A DNA stretch of 64,000 bases, from assembly GCA_030141605.1 (NCBI GenBank), contig JAQGDQ010000775.1:6095-70094 (forward strand), written 5' to 3'. Positions 46,501 through 53,390 of the stretch are shown one piece after another. The notes under the pieces were generated by a model, which made no database searches, was not told the origin of the DNA, and saw only the letters and a list, made by a program, of their open reading frames with translations. Position numbers and translations under genes: made by a program. The DNA comes from Tubiluchus corallicola (lineage: Eukaryota; Priapulida; Priapulimorpha; Priapulimorphida; Tubiluchidae). Each line of letters opens with the position of its first letter. Positions within the stretch are counted from its first letter, which is position 1.

Positions 46501-46849
46501 TTATAATGTTATAATTTGCTAGAAACTAACTAGCTATGCACACAGTAAAAGCGTTAAACTACAAAAATTATTGAAGTGATGTTTAAAGAATAAAATTAAA
46601 TAAATAAAATAAAATAACTAATTAAGTATGTAATATTATAATTATCATAGTGTGAATCTTACCACCATGAATCACGTCCAAAAATGGATTAGAAACATCG
46701 ACGTATCTTGCATCTTTCGACTCATTTTTTATCAAACGTGACAGATGAGCATTATCTAGTTTTGCAAATACAAACACGAAACATACCATACCAAATAAAA
46801 AGCTCCACCTTGTAAACTCTTTTCTTTTATCGTGGAAATTTAAATTCAT
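28601..46849 (-). CDS. WSC-domain sulfotransferase, six exons
   Basis: A type II membrane protein likely to transfer sulfate from PAPS to a Golgi substrate, similar to the WSCD1/WSCD2 group. Coding exons on the minus strand: 46849-46663, 44628-44532, 42073-41907, 41364-41221, 29624-29352, 28968-28601. All introns are GT-AG, all phases agree (1, 2, 1, 1, 1), and the total is 1,236 nt, giving 411 residues plus stop. Layout: short cytoplasmic tail, signal anchor at about 15-29 ([15 protein letters not shown]), one WSC domain at about 70-150 with a C.C pair (CFCSN), PAPS-binding loop [14 protein letters not shown] at 173-186, KTH at 234-236, and the 3'-phosphate motif VRNPYD near 253-258. Vertebrate WSCD proteins have two WSC domains; this has one. 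Exon 4 has a weak donor (GTTTTC). The 11.6-kb intron 4 contains a Polinton-like element, a LINE and a piggyBac fragment. Confidence 0.85.
29352..29624 (-). CDS. WSC sulfotransferase exon 5 (3'-phosphate motif)
   Basis: 273 bp between acceptor CTATTAACAG and donor GTAAGTACT. Encodes [11 protein letters not shown] and [20 protein letters not shown], the 3'-phosphate-binding region typical of WSCD-type sulfotransferases. Confidence 0.85.
30040..30660 (+). pseudogene. piggyBac-type transposase fragment
   Basis: The frame at 30109-30369 reads [23 protein letters not shown] and [14 protein letters not shown], characteristic of piggyBac family DDD transposases, and continues past a stop with [14 protein letters not shown] and [11 protein letters not shown], matching the usual block after the catalytic core. 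The N-terminal half and the C-terminal zinc domain are missing or unreadable. It lies in intron 4 of the WSC sulfotransferase gene, antisense to it. Related transposase-derived genes exist in animals, but the stops here argue for a dead copy. Confidence 0.75.
30670..32590. other. Gene-free intron sequence
   Basis: Part of intron 4 of the WSC sulfotransferase gene. It holds an A+T-rich inverted-repeat tract at about 31205-31315 (repeated ATATATTATTATATAT) and a 90-codon plus frame at 31907-32179 with no recognised domain. No splice-supported exon found. Confidence 0.4.
32600..32774 (+). repeat. Repeat R, left half interrupted by the compact element
   Basis: Matches the left part of the 9860-10140 repeat (GTCAAAACAATCTATTCTTTA, ACGAATTATTACCACACAAA, CTTACATGTATTTCGCC). 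It stops at the element boundary; its right half resumes at 36784. Confidence 0.8.
32769..32774. other. Target-site duplication, left (GATGGG)
   Basis: Six bases directly outside the left terminal repeat. Compare AACGGG at 36784-36789. Confidence 0.6.
32775..32838 (+). repeat. Left inverted terminal repeat
   Basis: About 62 bp, AGTAGAGGAGACTGTCTCTT through TTGCCCTGTAATTGCCCAAT, closely matching the complement of 36722-36783. Weaker similarity appears to continue inward for roughly another 100 bp. Confidence 0.85.
33149..33370 (-). other. Small hydrophobic open frame
   Basis: A 73-codon frame starting 24 bp after the stop of the divergent gene on the same strand. It is rich in Ile, Val and Cys with one or two possible membrane segments. 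A+T-rich composition makes chance likely. The frame covers the AATAAA signal at 33212-33217, which argues that it is 3' untranslated sequence. Confidence 0.2.
33212..33217 (-). terminator. Poly(A) signal for the divergent gene
   Basis: AATAAA on the minus strand about 180 bp beyond the stop codon at 33394-33396. Confidence 0.45.
33394..34026 (-). CDS. Divergent spliced Polinton gene, element 2 copy
   Basis: Two exons on the minus strand: exon 1, 34026-33940 (29 codons, four consecutive ATGs at the start, acidic), donor GTGAGTAAA; a 122-bp phase-0 intron; acceptor TTCATAG; exon 2 from 33817. Exon 2 opens [19 protein letters not shown] and later has [19 protein letters not shown] and [11 protein letters not shown]. 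The copy at 23.3-24.1 kb has the same exon-intron plan. One extra G in the GGGG run at 33727-33730 shifts the frame, and about 70 residues present in the other copy are missing between the VPLF and KPGMN blocks. Function unknown. It shares a 380-bp intergenic region with the ATPase, so both may be driven from one bidirectional promoter. Confidence 0.65.
34027..34404. promoter_or_regulatory. Bidirectional promoter region of element 2
   Basis: Intergenic region between divergent ATGs. TATAAA at 34368-34373 lies 32 bp before the ATPase ATG. TATATAA (minus strand) at 34129-34135 lies about 103 bp before the ATG of the spliced gene. A short (CT)n run at 34047-34059 lies in the spliced gene's leader, matching the expanded tract of element 1. 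An 80-bp open frame continuation here is not supported as coding. Confidence 0.5.
34405..35040 (+). CDS. Packaging ATPase, FtsK/HerA-like
   Basis: An uninterrupted 211-codon ORF. Start at ATG 34405 is preferred because it gives [12 protein letters not shown], matching the start of the element 1 copy. This family packages DNA into double-jelly-roll capsids. Walker A is [12 protein letters not shown] (residues 17-28); canonical loops have GK, but residue 24 is glutamate, which should weaken nucleotide binding. Walker B is [11 protein letters not shown] (81-91), with asparagine before the aspartate. Later conserved blocks: [34 protein letters not shown] and [15 protein letters not shown]. The gene stops 10 bp before the next ATG. 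Confidence 0.85.
   Translation: MDRIYDARLKFGSTMLVAGPSRAEKTTFVKNLVLHRNVLFDTKPDRVLWILQTPPPLASSREELQEVEYSEDINVGIRAGDLVVVNDMMMELATSKRLTDMFTKLAHHKPCFVVFITQNHFQQSNESRTRSLNTHYLVFFKNPRDKMQVEVLGSQMYLGKSKSFREAFERTTAAPFSYMLFDLCQETDDAICMRNNIFPHEVPQLVFLPQK
35051..35554 (+). CDS. pX-like basic protein
   Basis: An intact 167-codon ORF, strongly basic, with helical central region ([20 protein letters not shown], then [16 protein letters not shown]) and a hydrophobic motif [19 protein letters not shown]. This combination of arginine-rich helix plus KGG(F/I)(L/F)P motif is seen in the PX proteins of Polintons and adintoviruses, thought to be DNA-condensing or core proteins related to adenovirus pX. The C-terminal 35 residues after DKKRN are cysteine- and tyrosine-rich and not recognised. 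Start follows the ATPase stop by 10 bp; it ends 6 bp before the next ORF. Confidence 0.7.
   Translation: MVHAARVIELLAAVKMPQARIRRHKPFFKKLARAKLRDRTDMLKWADADVINFLAECALNILRGNVKLKTKQIKVLRGHCNALRKLARAGSTLKDRRRALVQKGGIFPIILGATPSAASVAITVKTFCDKKRNRKCILRWFYYNRCNRLNYARFVLDTPAEQKTVEI
35561..35740 (+). CDS. Small acidic ORF, 59 codons
   Basis: ATG 35561 to TAA 35738-35740. It encodes a charged, helical peptide ([19 protein letters not shown], then [16 protein letters not shown]) without recognised domain. Its position, 6 bp after the pX-like stop, and tight packing suggest a real gene of the cluster, but no homologue in the window confirms it. Confidence 0.45.
   Translation: MAELSARGLPPDAENKMRSELMHEIKDLKKPSSTGEDDGTRLIDTQIIEALLGKYKSRG
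35818..36117 (+). CDS. Gln/Pro-containing ORF before the protease
   Basis: The first ATG in this frame is at 35818, but the open frame reaches back to about 35743 ([18 protein letters not shown]), so the start may be non-AUG or lost. Contents: [17 protein letters not shown], a glutamine run [14 protein letters not shown], and a [12 protein letters not shown] stretch. It overlaps the protease ORF by 76 bp in the -1 frame. No domain recognised; a structural or scaffold role is only a guess from position. Confidence 0.4.
   Translation: MTPPRGWSDFSQHLKEISVPMALLGKTAKTELESWQQQQQQRERLGLSMPLSSLVADVETTTLPPPPSNKRTSRKCGPQQQQHNFKGFIRLPNYYRVLQ
36042..36512 (+). CDS. Adenain-like cysteine protease
   Basis: A C48/C5-type cysteine protease used by Polintons and adenoviruses to mature capsid proteins. 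Expected residues are all in place: [10 protein letters not shown] near the N-terminus, catalytic His45 in [10 protein letters not shown], Asp61 in LFDSYG, oxyanion Gln91 in ALQSP, and nucleophile Cys98 in TCGAYVLWF. The frame is intact from ATG 36042; the start is typical for the family (about ten residues before F.GVY). The last 15-20 residues come from a (GAT)n tract and may be a microsatellite extension. No poly(A) signal was seen before the right terminal repeat. Confidence 0.8.
   Translation: MWSSTAATQFQGVYSSSELLQSVTVKELPASYIVNTQPINLPGEHWVALYLDTSGRGELFDSYGLAPTYRIRTFLNINHRGKWTFITKALQSPILPTCGAYVLWFCCRRPYYDSLQQLLCNFQPFFLDREVVLMKHLFSVGDRGDDDDDRYKPHQR
36722..36783 (-). repeat. Right inverted terminal repeat
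   Basis: Complement of the left repeat: ATTGGGCAATTACAGGGCAA followed inside-out by GAGACATTCTCCTCTACT. A few mismatches to the left arm. Confidence 0.85.
36784..36789. other. Target-site duplication, right (AACGGG)
   Basis: Six bases directly outside the right terminal repeat; differs from the left copy by two transitions. Confidence 0.6.
36784..36990 (+). repeat. Repeat R, right half
   Basis: Resumes repeat R after the element: ACCTGCATTTCGGAAATGCA, AAACAAGTGATGTACCTC, then GAGCACAGCGGTAAATTTG. Matches 10045-10170. Confidence 0.75.
37515..37546 (+). repeat. (AT)n microsatellite
   Basis: About 30 bp of pure AT dinucleotides in intron 4 of the WSC gene. Confidence 0.9.
37690..40110 (-). 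pseudogene. Decayed LINE ORF2, minus strand
   Basis: Reading the minus strand, an endonuclease-RT linker near 38690-38960 (KARKYGLV, then a basic stretch ending FCGKSLKK), an RT start near 38340-38440 ([17 protein letters not shown] in place of the usual IIPI.K.GDK), and a C-terminal block near 37780-38060 ([19 protein letters not shown], then [20 protein letters not shown] in two frames) are in the correct order. Many stops are present and most of the RT core is missing. Region 39.0-40.1 kb is probably the endonuclease but I cannot assign its motifs. Confidence 0.5.
40111..41220. other. Gene-free intron sequence
   Basis: Within intron 4 of the WSC gene. No gene or repeat recognised; a 63-codon minus frame at 40192-40383 has no supporting evidence. 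Confidence 0.4.
41221..41364 (-). CDS. WSC sulfotransferase exon 4 (PAPS-binding loop)
   Basis: 144 bp after acceptor TTTCTTACAG. Encodes [18 protein letters not shown], the 5'-phosphosulfate-binding loop, and [10 protein letters not shown]. The donor GTTTTCC is weak, but the phase fits exon 5 exactly. Confidence 0.85.
41907..42073 (-). CDS. WSC sulfotransferase exon 3 (WSC domain end)
   Basis: 167 bp after acceptor ATATTTCTAG. Encodes [15 protein letters not shown], the second half of the WSC domain, and the linker. The donor is GTAAAAAAC at 41906. Phase is 2 in, 1 out. Confidence 0.8.
42080..43418. other. Gene-free intron sequence
   Basis: Part of intron 2 of the WSC gene. Nothing recognised. 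Confidence 0.4.
43419..43917. mobile_element. Inverted-repeat element (MITE-like), 499 bp
   Basis: Arms of about 80 bp face each other: 43419-43499 (TGCCGCCAAGTTAAAACAGC onward) and 43837-43917 (ending GCTGTTTTAACTTGGTGGCA), with few mismatches. The spacer is A+T-rich and starts with a palindromic microsatellite (CA)n(TA)n(TG)n at 43509-43551. The right end is followed by (AT)n, so a target duplication cannot be read. It sits in intron 2 of the WSC gene. Confidence 0.75.
43509..43551. repeat. Palindromic (CA)n(TA)n(TG)n tract
   Basis: ACACACACACACACAT, a run of AT repeats, then ATGTGTGTGTGTG: the whole 43-bp tract is its own reverse complement and could extrude as a cruciform. Confidence 0.9.
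43918..44530. other. Gene-free intron sequence
   Basis: Part of intron 2 of the WSC gene. A short (AT)n tract lies at 43918-43932; nothing else recognised. Confidence 0.4.
44532..44628 (-). CDS. WSC sulfotransferase exon 2 (WSC domain start)
   Basis: 97 bp between acceptor TTTCGTTTCAG and donor GTAAGTTG. Encodes [11 protein letters not shown] and [10 protein letters not shown], matching the first cysteines of a WSC domain. Too short to appear as a long ORF; found by splice signals and phase. Confidence 0.8.
44950..45850 (+). repeat. Two diverged direct repeats
   Basis: The stretch from 44953 (CTAGTTAACAATGTTTCTGA, then CAAACAATAGTTACAGAATT, TTCATTGAACTCGC) resembles that from 45627 (CTAGTTGACAATCTTTCTGA, GCAAGCAATAGTTGTAAAAC, TTTATTGAATTCACC). 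Both lie in intron 1 of the WSC gene. The ORFs at 45026-45316 and 45518-45763 are not supported as coding. Confidence 0.5.
46125..46470 (+). repeat. Partial copy of element M
   Basis: Matches the second half of element M: GTTTGACCAAAATTTCGAAA, AATCGCGAGTTTGGTTCGGG, CGCGAATTCCAGATATGCC, and ATAAAGATCGCCTCGAATAT, ending in an (AT)n tract like the copy at 60.85 kb. Confidence 0.8.
46663..46849 (-). CDS. WSC sulfotransferase exon 1 (signal anchor)
   Basis: Starts at ATG 46849 and encodes the cytoplasmic tail, the hydrophobic anchor and the start of the stem. The donor is GTAAGAT at 46662 and the exon ends in phase 1. Start chosen because it gives a short basic N-terminus before the membrane segment. 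Confidence 0.75.
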
Positions 46850-47089
46850 ATCGCTAAAACGTTATATTGATATACATCTGACTGAAACTCACATTCCTAA
46901 CCCTGCAACTTTTGGAACTTTCGCGGCGGTAAGTTTTCTTGACCAAATGTAGCACGGTTGAGCACCTGTACTGAGGAAAAAATATTGCAGGTGCATGCGT
47001 ATTAAAATGTTGGAAATAAATGGTAAATAACTTCGTAACAGACCCACAGATTTGCCTTTGGGGGTTGGTTTAAACATAATTTATTGAAG

Positions 47090-50000
47090 TTGTAACATCT
47101 AGGTTTGAAACAGGCAGTTTTACAACTGATATATGTTCTCCCCTAGTTTGAGCGAACGCTAGACAGTTGCAGAACAATGGAGACCACAATGTACAAAAAA
47201 TGTTACAATAAATACAAGCATTAATATTCAACAAGAATAACAAACTTAATACTATTTAAAGCGCTTGGTGTTTGAGATAAAAGACTGCAGTAAAACAAAA
47301 ATTTGAGTGTTCACAGAATTATCTAGGGTATGGTTCCCGTGCAGGAACAAACGTGCAAGTTTATTTGTTGCAAGACTGTAAACATTGATGTTAAAAGCTG
47401 AGAAAAGAGTGAAGAGATTTGTAAATGAGTCGTGTCTCGCCTAGTGGTAAAGAGGGCAGCTAGTTAAGCAATGATCGACTGTTTCATAAGTGGAACCACA
47501 TTGACAATTGGGTGATACTAGCGACCCATCGTAATTTTTACATTTTCTGAAGTACAAATCATAATTTAGTTGACAAAAACCAACTCTCATTCTAGCATGG
47601 TGTACAGATGAATTTCGAGTACCCCTAGAAAAGTAAGTAGGCTGCTTATTAAAACACATGTGATTCTTTAGTCGAGATTTAAAGATTTTTAAAGAGTTAG
47701 AGTTACGGATATCAAGAGGTAAATTATTCCAGCACTTAACTGAGGAAGAAAAAAAAGAGTCATAAAAGCAGTTGAGTGGCATGTGTAACTAGAAAAGTAT
47801 TCATTATTGCGGATTGGATACAATGTAATATCCCTTACACGGGGAGGCAAAATATTAAAAAGGTAGTGGGGAGCTAAGTGATTCACGATTTTAAAAAGAC
47901 ATTTTATAAACGGAAATATTGAAAGCGCTTAGAAAACTGGTGCAGTCCTGCTTCAAACAAAAGATTTGAATTATTGGAACCTGACATAGCACCGGTACAG
48001 CACAGCACTCAACTGAATATTATCAAGCAGGGACTTAACATTACGACCTAATCTAGACCATTTAATACTGCCGTATTCCAAAGTAGGTAAAAAATAGTTT
48101 GAACGTTGCAGTATAGTGCAGACCTCCTAGTTTTGGCAGAACTGATACGATGATCTCGTTTACATGTTGTTGCCATTTTAGATCACACGTAACCAGGTGT
48201 TTATGAAAATCAACATGTTTTAAAGCTACATTATTGAGATAAAGTGGCATATGATGACGTTGCTGGATTTTACGAGAGAAGAGCATTACTTCGGTTTTCT
48301 GTGAATCAAAGGTAACACACCATCTATCAGCTCAGTGTAGCAAGGTCTCTGGGTCGGAATTTAGACGCAATGTGGAATGTACTGGGTCAGTGACTGTATC
48401 CATTATAAATGTATTGTCGGCAAAAAGACGTATGTCACACTGTATGTTATGAGTAATGTCATATACATAGACAAGAAACAAAATAGGACCCAAAATAGAG
48501 CCCTGTGGCACCCCAGCAGCCAGGGACAAAGAATCTGATGGGGCACGATCCATAACTACTCGTTGAATGTAGAAGGGACCACTGATGCCTAGCTGGGATA
48601 ATTTGAATATGAGACCTTTGTGGCAGACCCTGTCAAAAGCTTTACTTACATGGAGAAAAACTGCCCGTACCTTATATCTAGCGTCTAGATCAGAGTATAT
48701 TTTGTGGACAATGGATACCAATTGATTGATCACACAATCCCCTGGCTTGAAGCCAGAATTACACTCATTCAACAGATTATTGTCAATAACAAGATAATTA
48801 TAAAGTTCTTTATACACAATCCGCTCAAAGATTTTAGAAACACAGGAAAGTAGAGAAATTGGCCTATAATTAATAACCAGTTCTCTATCACCATTTTTAA
48901 ATACAGGAGTAACATTAGCTGTTTTCATACTGACAGAAACATTCCATTGTTAACAGACATTTTATATAATAATGTTAAAGGCACAGAAAGCGGCTGAGAA
49001 CATTGTTTTAAAACAATATTACTTATGCGATCGGGCCCTGTTGATTTGCCGACTTTTAGACATTTCAAGAAGTTACTAACTATATGCTCAGACAGGTCAA
49101 CAGTTGACAAAACACTATCAGTGACCAAAGAGAAAGAAGGAAGTACAGCATTATCGCAATTTACACTAAAGTTATCAGCAAAAAATTTGTTAAATATACT
49201 ACATTTGAGCTTGGTATCAGCTATACAGTTAACAACTTTAAGTGGTGGAATAACAAAGTCATGTTTGCTTTTGTGAAATAATTTGACACTTTTCAACCGG
49301 ACTTTGAGGCAGGTTTGTGGATCGAGTAATTTAGTATTTAGTTTCTTCATAAAATAAGATTAAACTTTTTTTAAAAAAAAATATTATAGGTATTCTTACA
49401 TCGCTTGTATTTCTCCCAAGATTCAGCAGTTTGATGCAGTTTGTAGTATTATGTGATTTTTCAATAGTTTTTCATAATTTTCTGACGTAGCTGTTCATCC
49501 ACAACTTGTTCCAAGGCCGAATGGTTACAGTTCTATGTGACACATAGTCATCTATCAAATTTGACAAATTAGTAATAACATTAACACAAACAGAATCAAC
49601 AGTTTCGTTTGCAAGAAGTAAATTCCAATCAGTAGCATGAATAGCTTAACACTAGTCTGCTCTATTATAATAAAAAAGTTTTCTTTGGTAGGAAGCTACA
49701 GCTGGAAGATTTATAAGCATTTTACCGTAAATAGAGTTATGATCAGCTGTATATATAAGTGACATGATCAGTTATGATCAGCTGTATATATAGGTGACAT
49801 GACTCATTCTCTATTATTAAACCGGTAGCATCAGTTAAAATAATGTCAATCAAAGAGCTAGACACATCTGAAATACGGGCAGGATGTGTTATTAACTGTG
49901 AAAGTTGATTCTGAACAGTAAATGCAATTTGCCCCATCAGGAGGGTACCATACTGCACACTTGGCGTTAAAATCACCTGTATATATAATTGCATAGCGAA

Positions 50001-50445
50001 CATTTCATAAGCTGCTAATTGCATATCGTGAGACAATTGTAACTGTTTTATAAACTCATCCTCGGTAGGAGCATCTTGAGTAGGAGGTCGGTAACAGACA
50101 CACATATATAAAATTAAGTTGGTAAGATTAATTTCAAACTACATGAATTCAAAATTAGTATTAAAAACTAAATCTGTTCTTGGTGTGAAAGGTATATCAA
50201 CCGAGGCGTAAAAAGCTATCCCCCCTCCTAAGCCATTACGATGTTTACAGAAAGGGACTTGGTAACCAGGGATCAATATGTCCGAGATATTAACTGAAGG
50301 GCATAGCCATGTTTCAGTAAGTGCTAAAATATCAAACTGGTTTTCATTTGAAATTAACTTCAATTCATCCAGTTTGAAGGATTCATTGTTACCTAACAAA
50401 CTTCTGACATTACCATGGAAAAGAAGAAAATTGGGGGTTATTTTT
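47090..50445 (-). pseudogene. Nearly full-length decayed LINE, minus strand
   Basis: A CR1/Jockey-like non-LTR element. In 5'-3' order on the minus strand: endonuclease start (LALTETWLCPS near 50310, LGGGIAFYASVDI), endonuclease remainder (MCVCYRPPTQDAP near 50100), linker and RT start (CLKVGKSTGPDRISNIVLKQ near 49020), RT core (VTPVFKNGDRELVINYRPIS, FLHVSKAFDRVCHKGLIF, AAGVPQGSILGPILFLVYVY, and RLFADNTF where FADDT is expected), and the terminal block (CWNNLPLDIRNSNSLKIFKS near 47730, NCQCGSTYETVDHCLTSCP). At least four frame breaks. The 5' end abuts telomere-like repeats at 50448. The 3' end is probably near 47090 (TTCAATAAATTATG). Confidence 0.75.
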
Positions 50446-50447
50446 TA

Positions 50448-50547
50448 ACCCTAACCCTAACCCTAGCCCTAGCCCTAACCCTAACCCTAACCCCAACCCC
50501 AACCCAAACCCCAACGCTAACCGAAACCCTAATCCTAACCCTGTCGC
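50448..50547 (+). repeat. Interstitial telomeric repeat (CCCTAA)n
   Basis: About 100 bp of CCCTAA units, first exact and then with variants (CCCTAG, CCCCAA, CCCAAA). It corresponds to (TTAGGG)n on the minus strand and touches the 5' end of the minus-strand LINE. Terminal position is impossible because sequence continues on both sides. Confidence 0.9.
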
Positions 50548-50549
50548 AG

Positions 50550-51250
50550 ATGCGAGCATTTAATTTACAGTTTATTATTAATTTTGATTAGTAGTTTTAA
50601 ACTTTAGTTTTTCATTACCACTAAGTCAGTGCTGACATCTGTTTGCACACTTGGAAGTTTCAAATAAATGTATGTACTTGCTACTGCTACATGTTTGTAC
50701 AGAACTGGGTCACTTCGCTTCTCTGTGAATGATGTAGCTTTTCACAAATGGTAGCAAGATTAGAGGACAAGCAATAGGCTTAAACGGTGGTTTGGTTATA
50801 ATGACCCAGGTGTCTTGATATATTGGCTGATGGATTTACTTTAACCTTTGTTTACTGCTGTTGATTATGTTTACCATTTTTGTGTATATGTGGACTGACT
50901 ATGAGACTATGATTTTGAGTAAATTACAGATAGCAAAGTTAAACCATGTTTTCATCCAGTGATTTCATCTGTTTAACACAAACATTGCAACGACAAAAAC
51001 AGTCTGATAAACCTGCCAATGTCGTTCGTTAGTTCTCCCCAAAACACCCCAGCGACAACTTTAGCGTCACGACAGACACAGCCTTGTGAGATGGGGGTCT
51101 GTGCCAACGTCCTGTCTCAACCAGTCTGTGAGAAACAGAAAAAAACGGCTAAAATTAATTCCATGGACACCAGGAATAGATTTATAAATTTCATGGTGTT
51201 CTGCGGAGGGAAATAACATTAAGAAAGTGTCGAATCTAGTCTTGGTCTGA
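50550..51250. other. Unassigned interval
   Basis: No supported gene. A 65-codon plus frame at 51019-51216 (ending RFINFMVFCGGK) shows no recognised domain. Confidence 0.35.
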
Positions 51251-52490
51251 CTTTCTCATGTAATGCATTCTAGGGCACTTCTTGTACAATGATCAAAACA
51301 ACGATTGAATACTCGAAAATTCGAAGCTATAGCAATTGGTTCATCGGGGCTCCACGAATGAAGCTTTTTGTTCATGTAGTCAGCTCTTCTCTTAAAAATT
51401 CGGTCTTTTAACCTTGGCAAGTCAGTCTCAGCATAACATAATTCATTAAGTGTTCGCACCCCCCCCCTTAAATAAAGCTTTCACAACCTTATTGTACCAA
51501 ACTTCTGAACGTTTAAATTCACTCGTTAACCATGCTTCAACTCCATATAACAAGGCACTTGTTACGCAAGCCTTTGCAACTTTCTTTTTTAACAAAAAAT
51601 GGCATGTTATAATTACAATCGATATTTTACCATTTGAAATTGTTTGAATTTGTTTCTAGCGTGGATTTTCGTAATGGAAGACGTTTTACCGTCGTCTGTG
51701 ATAGGAGACCCTAATTACCAGTAAGACTATGTATAATTAACCTGCAAATTGTCACACCCAAAACTAGTTCTATCTTCATGCGCACCGTTTATAAATTCTG
51801 TTTTTGTTTGGTTAACTGACATACCGAATTCGTCGCAAAATTCTAACAGTAACTTAAATTACTATAGGATCAATACAGGATTCCCGAGACGTAGCAAGAA
51901 TTGCTGTATCGTCCATGAACAGTAATGTGTGCAAAGTGTAAATAATGCCCTAGGGCCGAAAGAACTCATTCTTCTTACCAAAAAGTCTACGTAAAAACGA
52001 ACAGAGAACAACTCATTGGGGCTCCTTGTTTGACTCCTGCAGAACCACCTGTTAACGCAGATTTGAACACTAATTTTGTACAACTATACATTGCACGGAT
52101 CATAAGCAAGTACTTCTACCCACAACCTGCATTTTTTAATTGTTCTACTAACATTAACCTGGGCACTTTGTCATATGCTTGTTGGAAATCTACATACAGA
52201 AACCACATTTTGACTTTGCTCTATTTTGCATACTCGTTTAAAAGTCTAAGGTCTAATATATGATCAATTTTCTATGATTCTTCCACACGCAGGTCTGTTG
52301 ACTGCAAAACTTCCTCTAGATTCACACGTTGCTTTAACCCTTATCATTGTGCTTCTGAGTGTAGATCAGCTCGTAGTTGTCTGTATTGCAGGAAACAAGG
52401 ACATCATCGTTCTTCGTGTTTATTTCGCTTTCCATCTGGTAAACATTGATGCTCTTGATACTGATACTTGCTACTTGCTACTAAGAAGAT
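51250..52490 (-). pseudogene. LINE RT and C-terminal fragment, minus strand
   Basis: On the minus strand, YCSWT/LLFMDDTAILATSRE near 51900-51930 is the catalytic YADD-type block (here MDDT), followed by a CDEFGMSVNQTKTEF-like segment in a shifted frame, KVAKACVTSALLYGVEAWL near 51550, and LNELCYAETDLPRLKDRIFKR at 51256-51459. Multiple frame breaks; earlier RT motifs toward 52490 are poorly preserved. A different family from its neighbours. Confidence 0.6.
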
Positions 52491-52499
52491 GATTTTTTG

Positions 52500-53050
52500 T
52501 CAAAATAGGCGGGAGAGCAAAACAAATACTGAATTGAGTTTAATTCGATAAGTTAACTAAATTACAAAACTTTTAAAGCAAGACAGAATACAATAATAGT
52601 AAATACAGTATTTCGCAAAATAACCAGGAACATGTTAATCATCAGTGGATGATAAACGGAAACCATTTATTTTACCACGGTCCATTATAATGTAGAATCC
52701 AGTGCAATAAGAATAATCACAAAGGGGAGGGCAGTGACGAGACGCAACGAGAGTTTATAATTCTTCACCATTCGTCATCAATTGAGAGTTCTTCTTTAGT
52801 GATAGCCTCGTTTAATCAATTTGCAGTAGCTGCAGCTCTTCGAAAACCATCTCACACACCATGGTCCATTATAGCGGAGCGGGATGGCAAAGACAAGACG
52901 TAACAATAGTTCATAATTTATCACCATTCTCGTTTCAAGGGAGAGCTCTTCTTCAGTGATAGCCTTGTCCAATCCATGTGCGGTAGCTCCAGCTCGTTGT
53001 TGTGGCTATTCTGAAAGAAAAGATTTGTTAGGAGTGAGTTCTTAAGAAGC
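52500..53050. other. Gene-free interval with local duplication
   Basis: Two related stretches, near 52670-52830 and 52860-52990, share CCATTATA(A/G), GACGAGACGCAAC/GACAAGACGTAAC, GAGTTCTTCTT/GAGCTCTTCTTC and GTGATAGCCT. No coding sequence is seen. Confidence 0.5.
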
Positions 53051-53059
53051 ACTGTTGAT

Positions 53060-53390
53060 ATCATTACTATCAACTAAGTCAAGTCTTTTATTGTGTTGAA
53101 CCGGTCGATTTAGATAATTCTAACGGAAATAAGAACTATTTAATTTCCTGCCATCAGCTAATTGAACAGTGGCAGAACGAATTTGTCCATCAATAGATGG
53201 AGGTAAATCAATAACTATTGCTAAACGTCACTATGAATGTGGTAAATTGTCATGCACAAGAACAACTTCATTAATACGGGGAAAAATGATTGCCTCCGTT
53301 TAGTGGCATGGCACTCCCGCCAAAACTGTAGATACTCAATTGACCAACGGTCCCAAAAACGTTGAAGAATTGCATGGCCCTTTTTTATAT
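53060..53390 (-). pseudogene. BEL/Pao retrotransposon C-terminal fragment
   Basis: The minus strand reads RFWDRWSIEYLQFWRECH near 53340 and, after a frame change, EVVLVHDNLPHS, RLAIVIDLPPSIDGQIRSAT and VQLADGRKLN near 53150-53280, with NRPVQ after a short insertion. This is the conserved domain found after the integrase of BEL/Pao LTR retrotransposons. No long terminal repeat or other domain of the element is adjacent. Confidence 0.7.
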
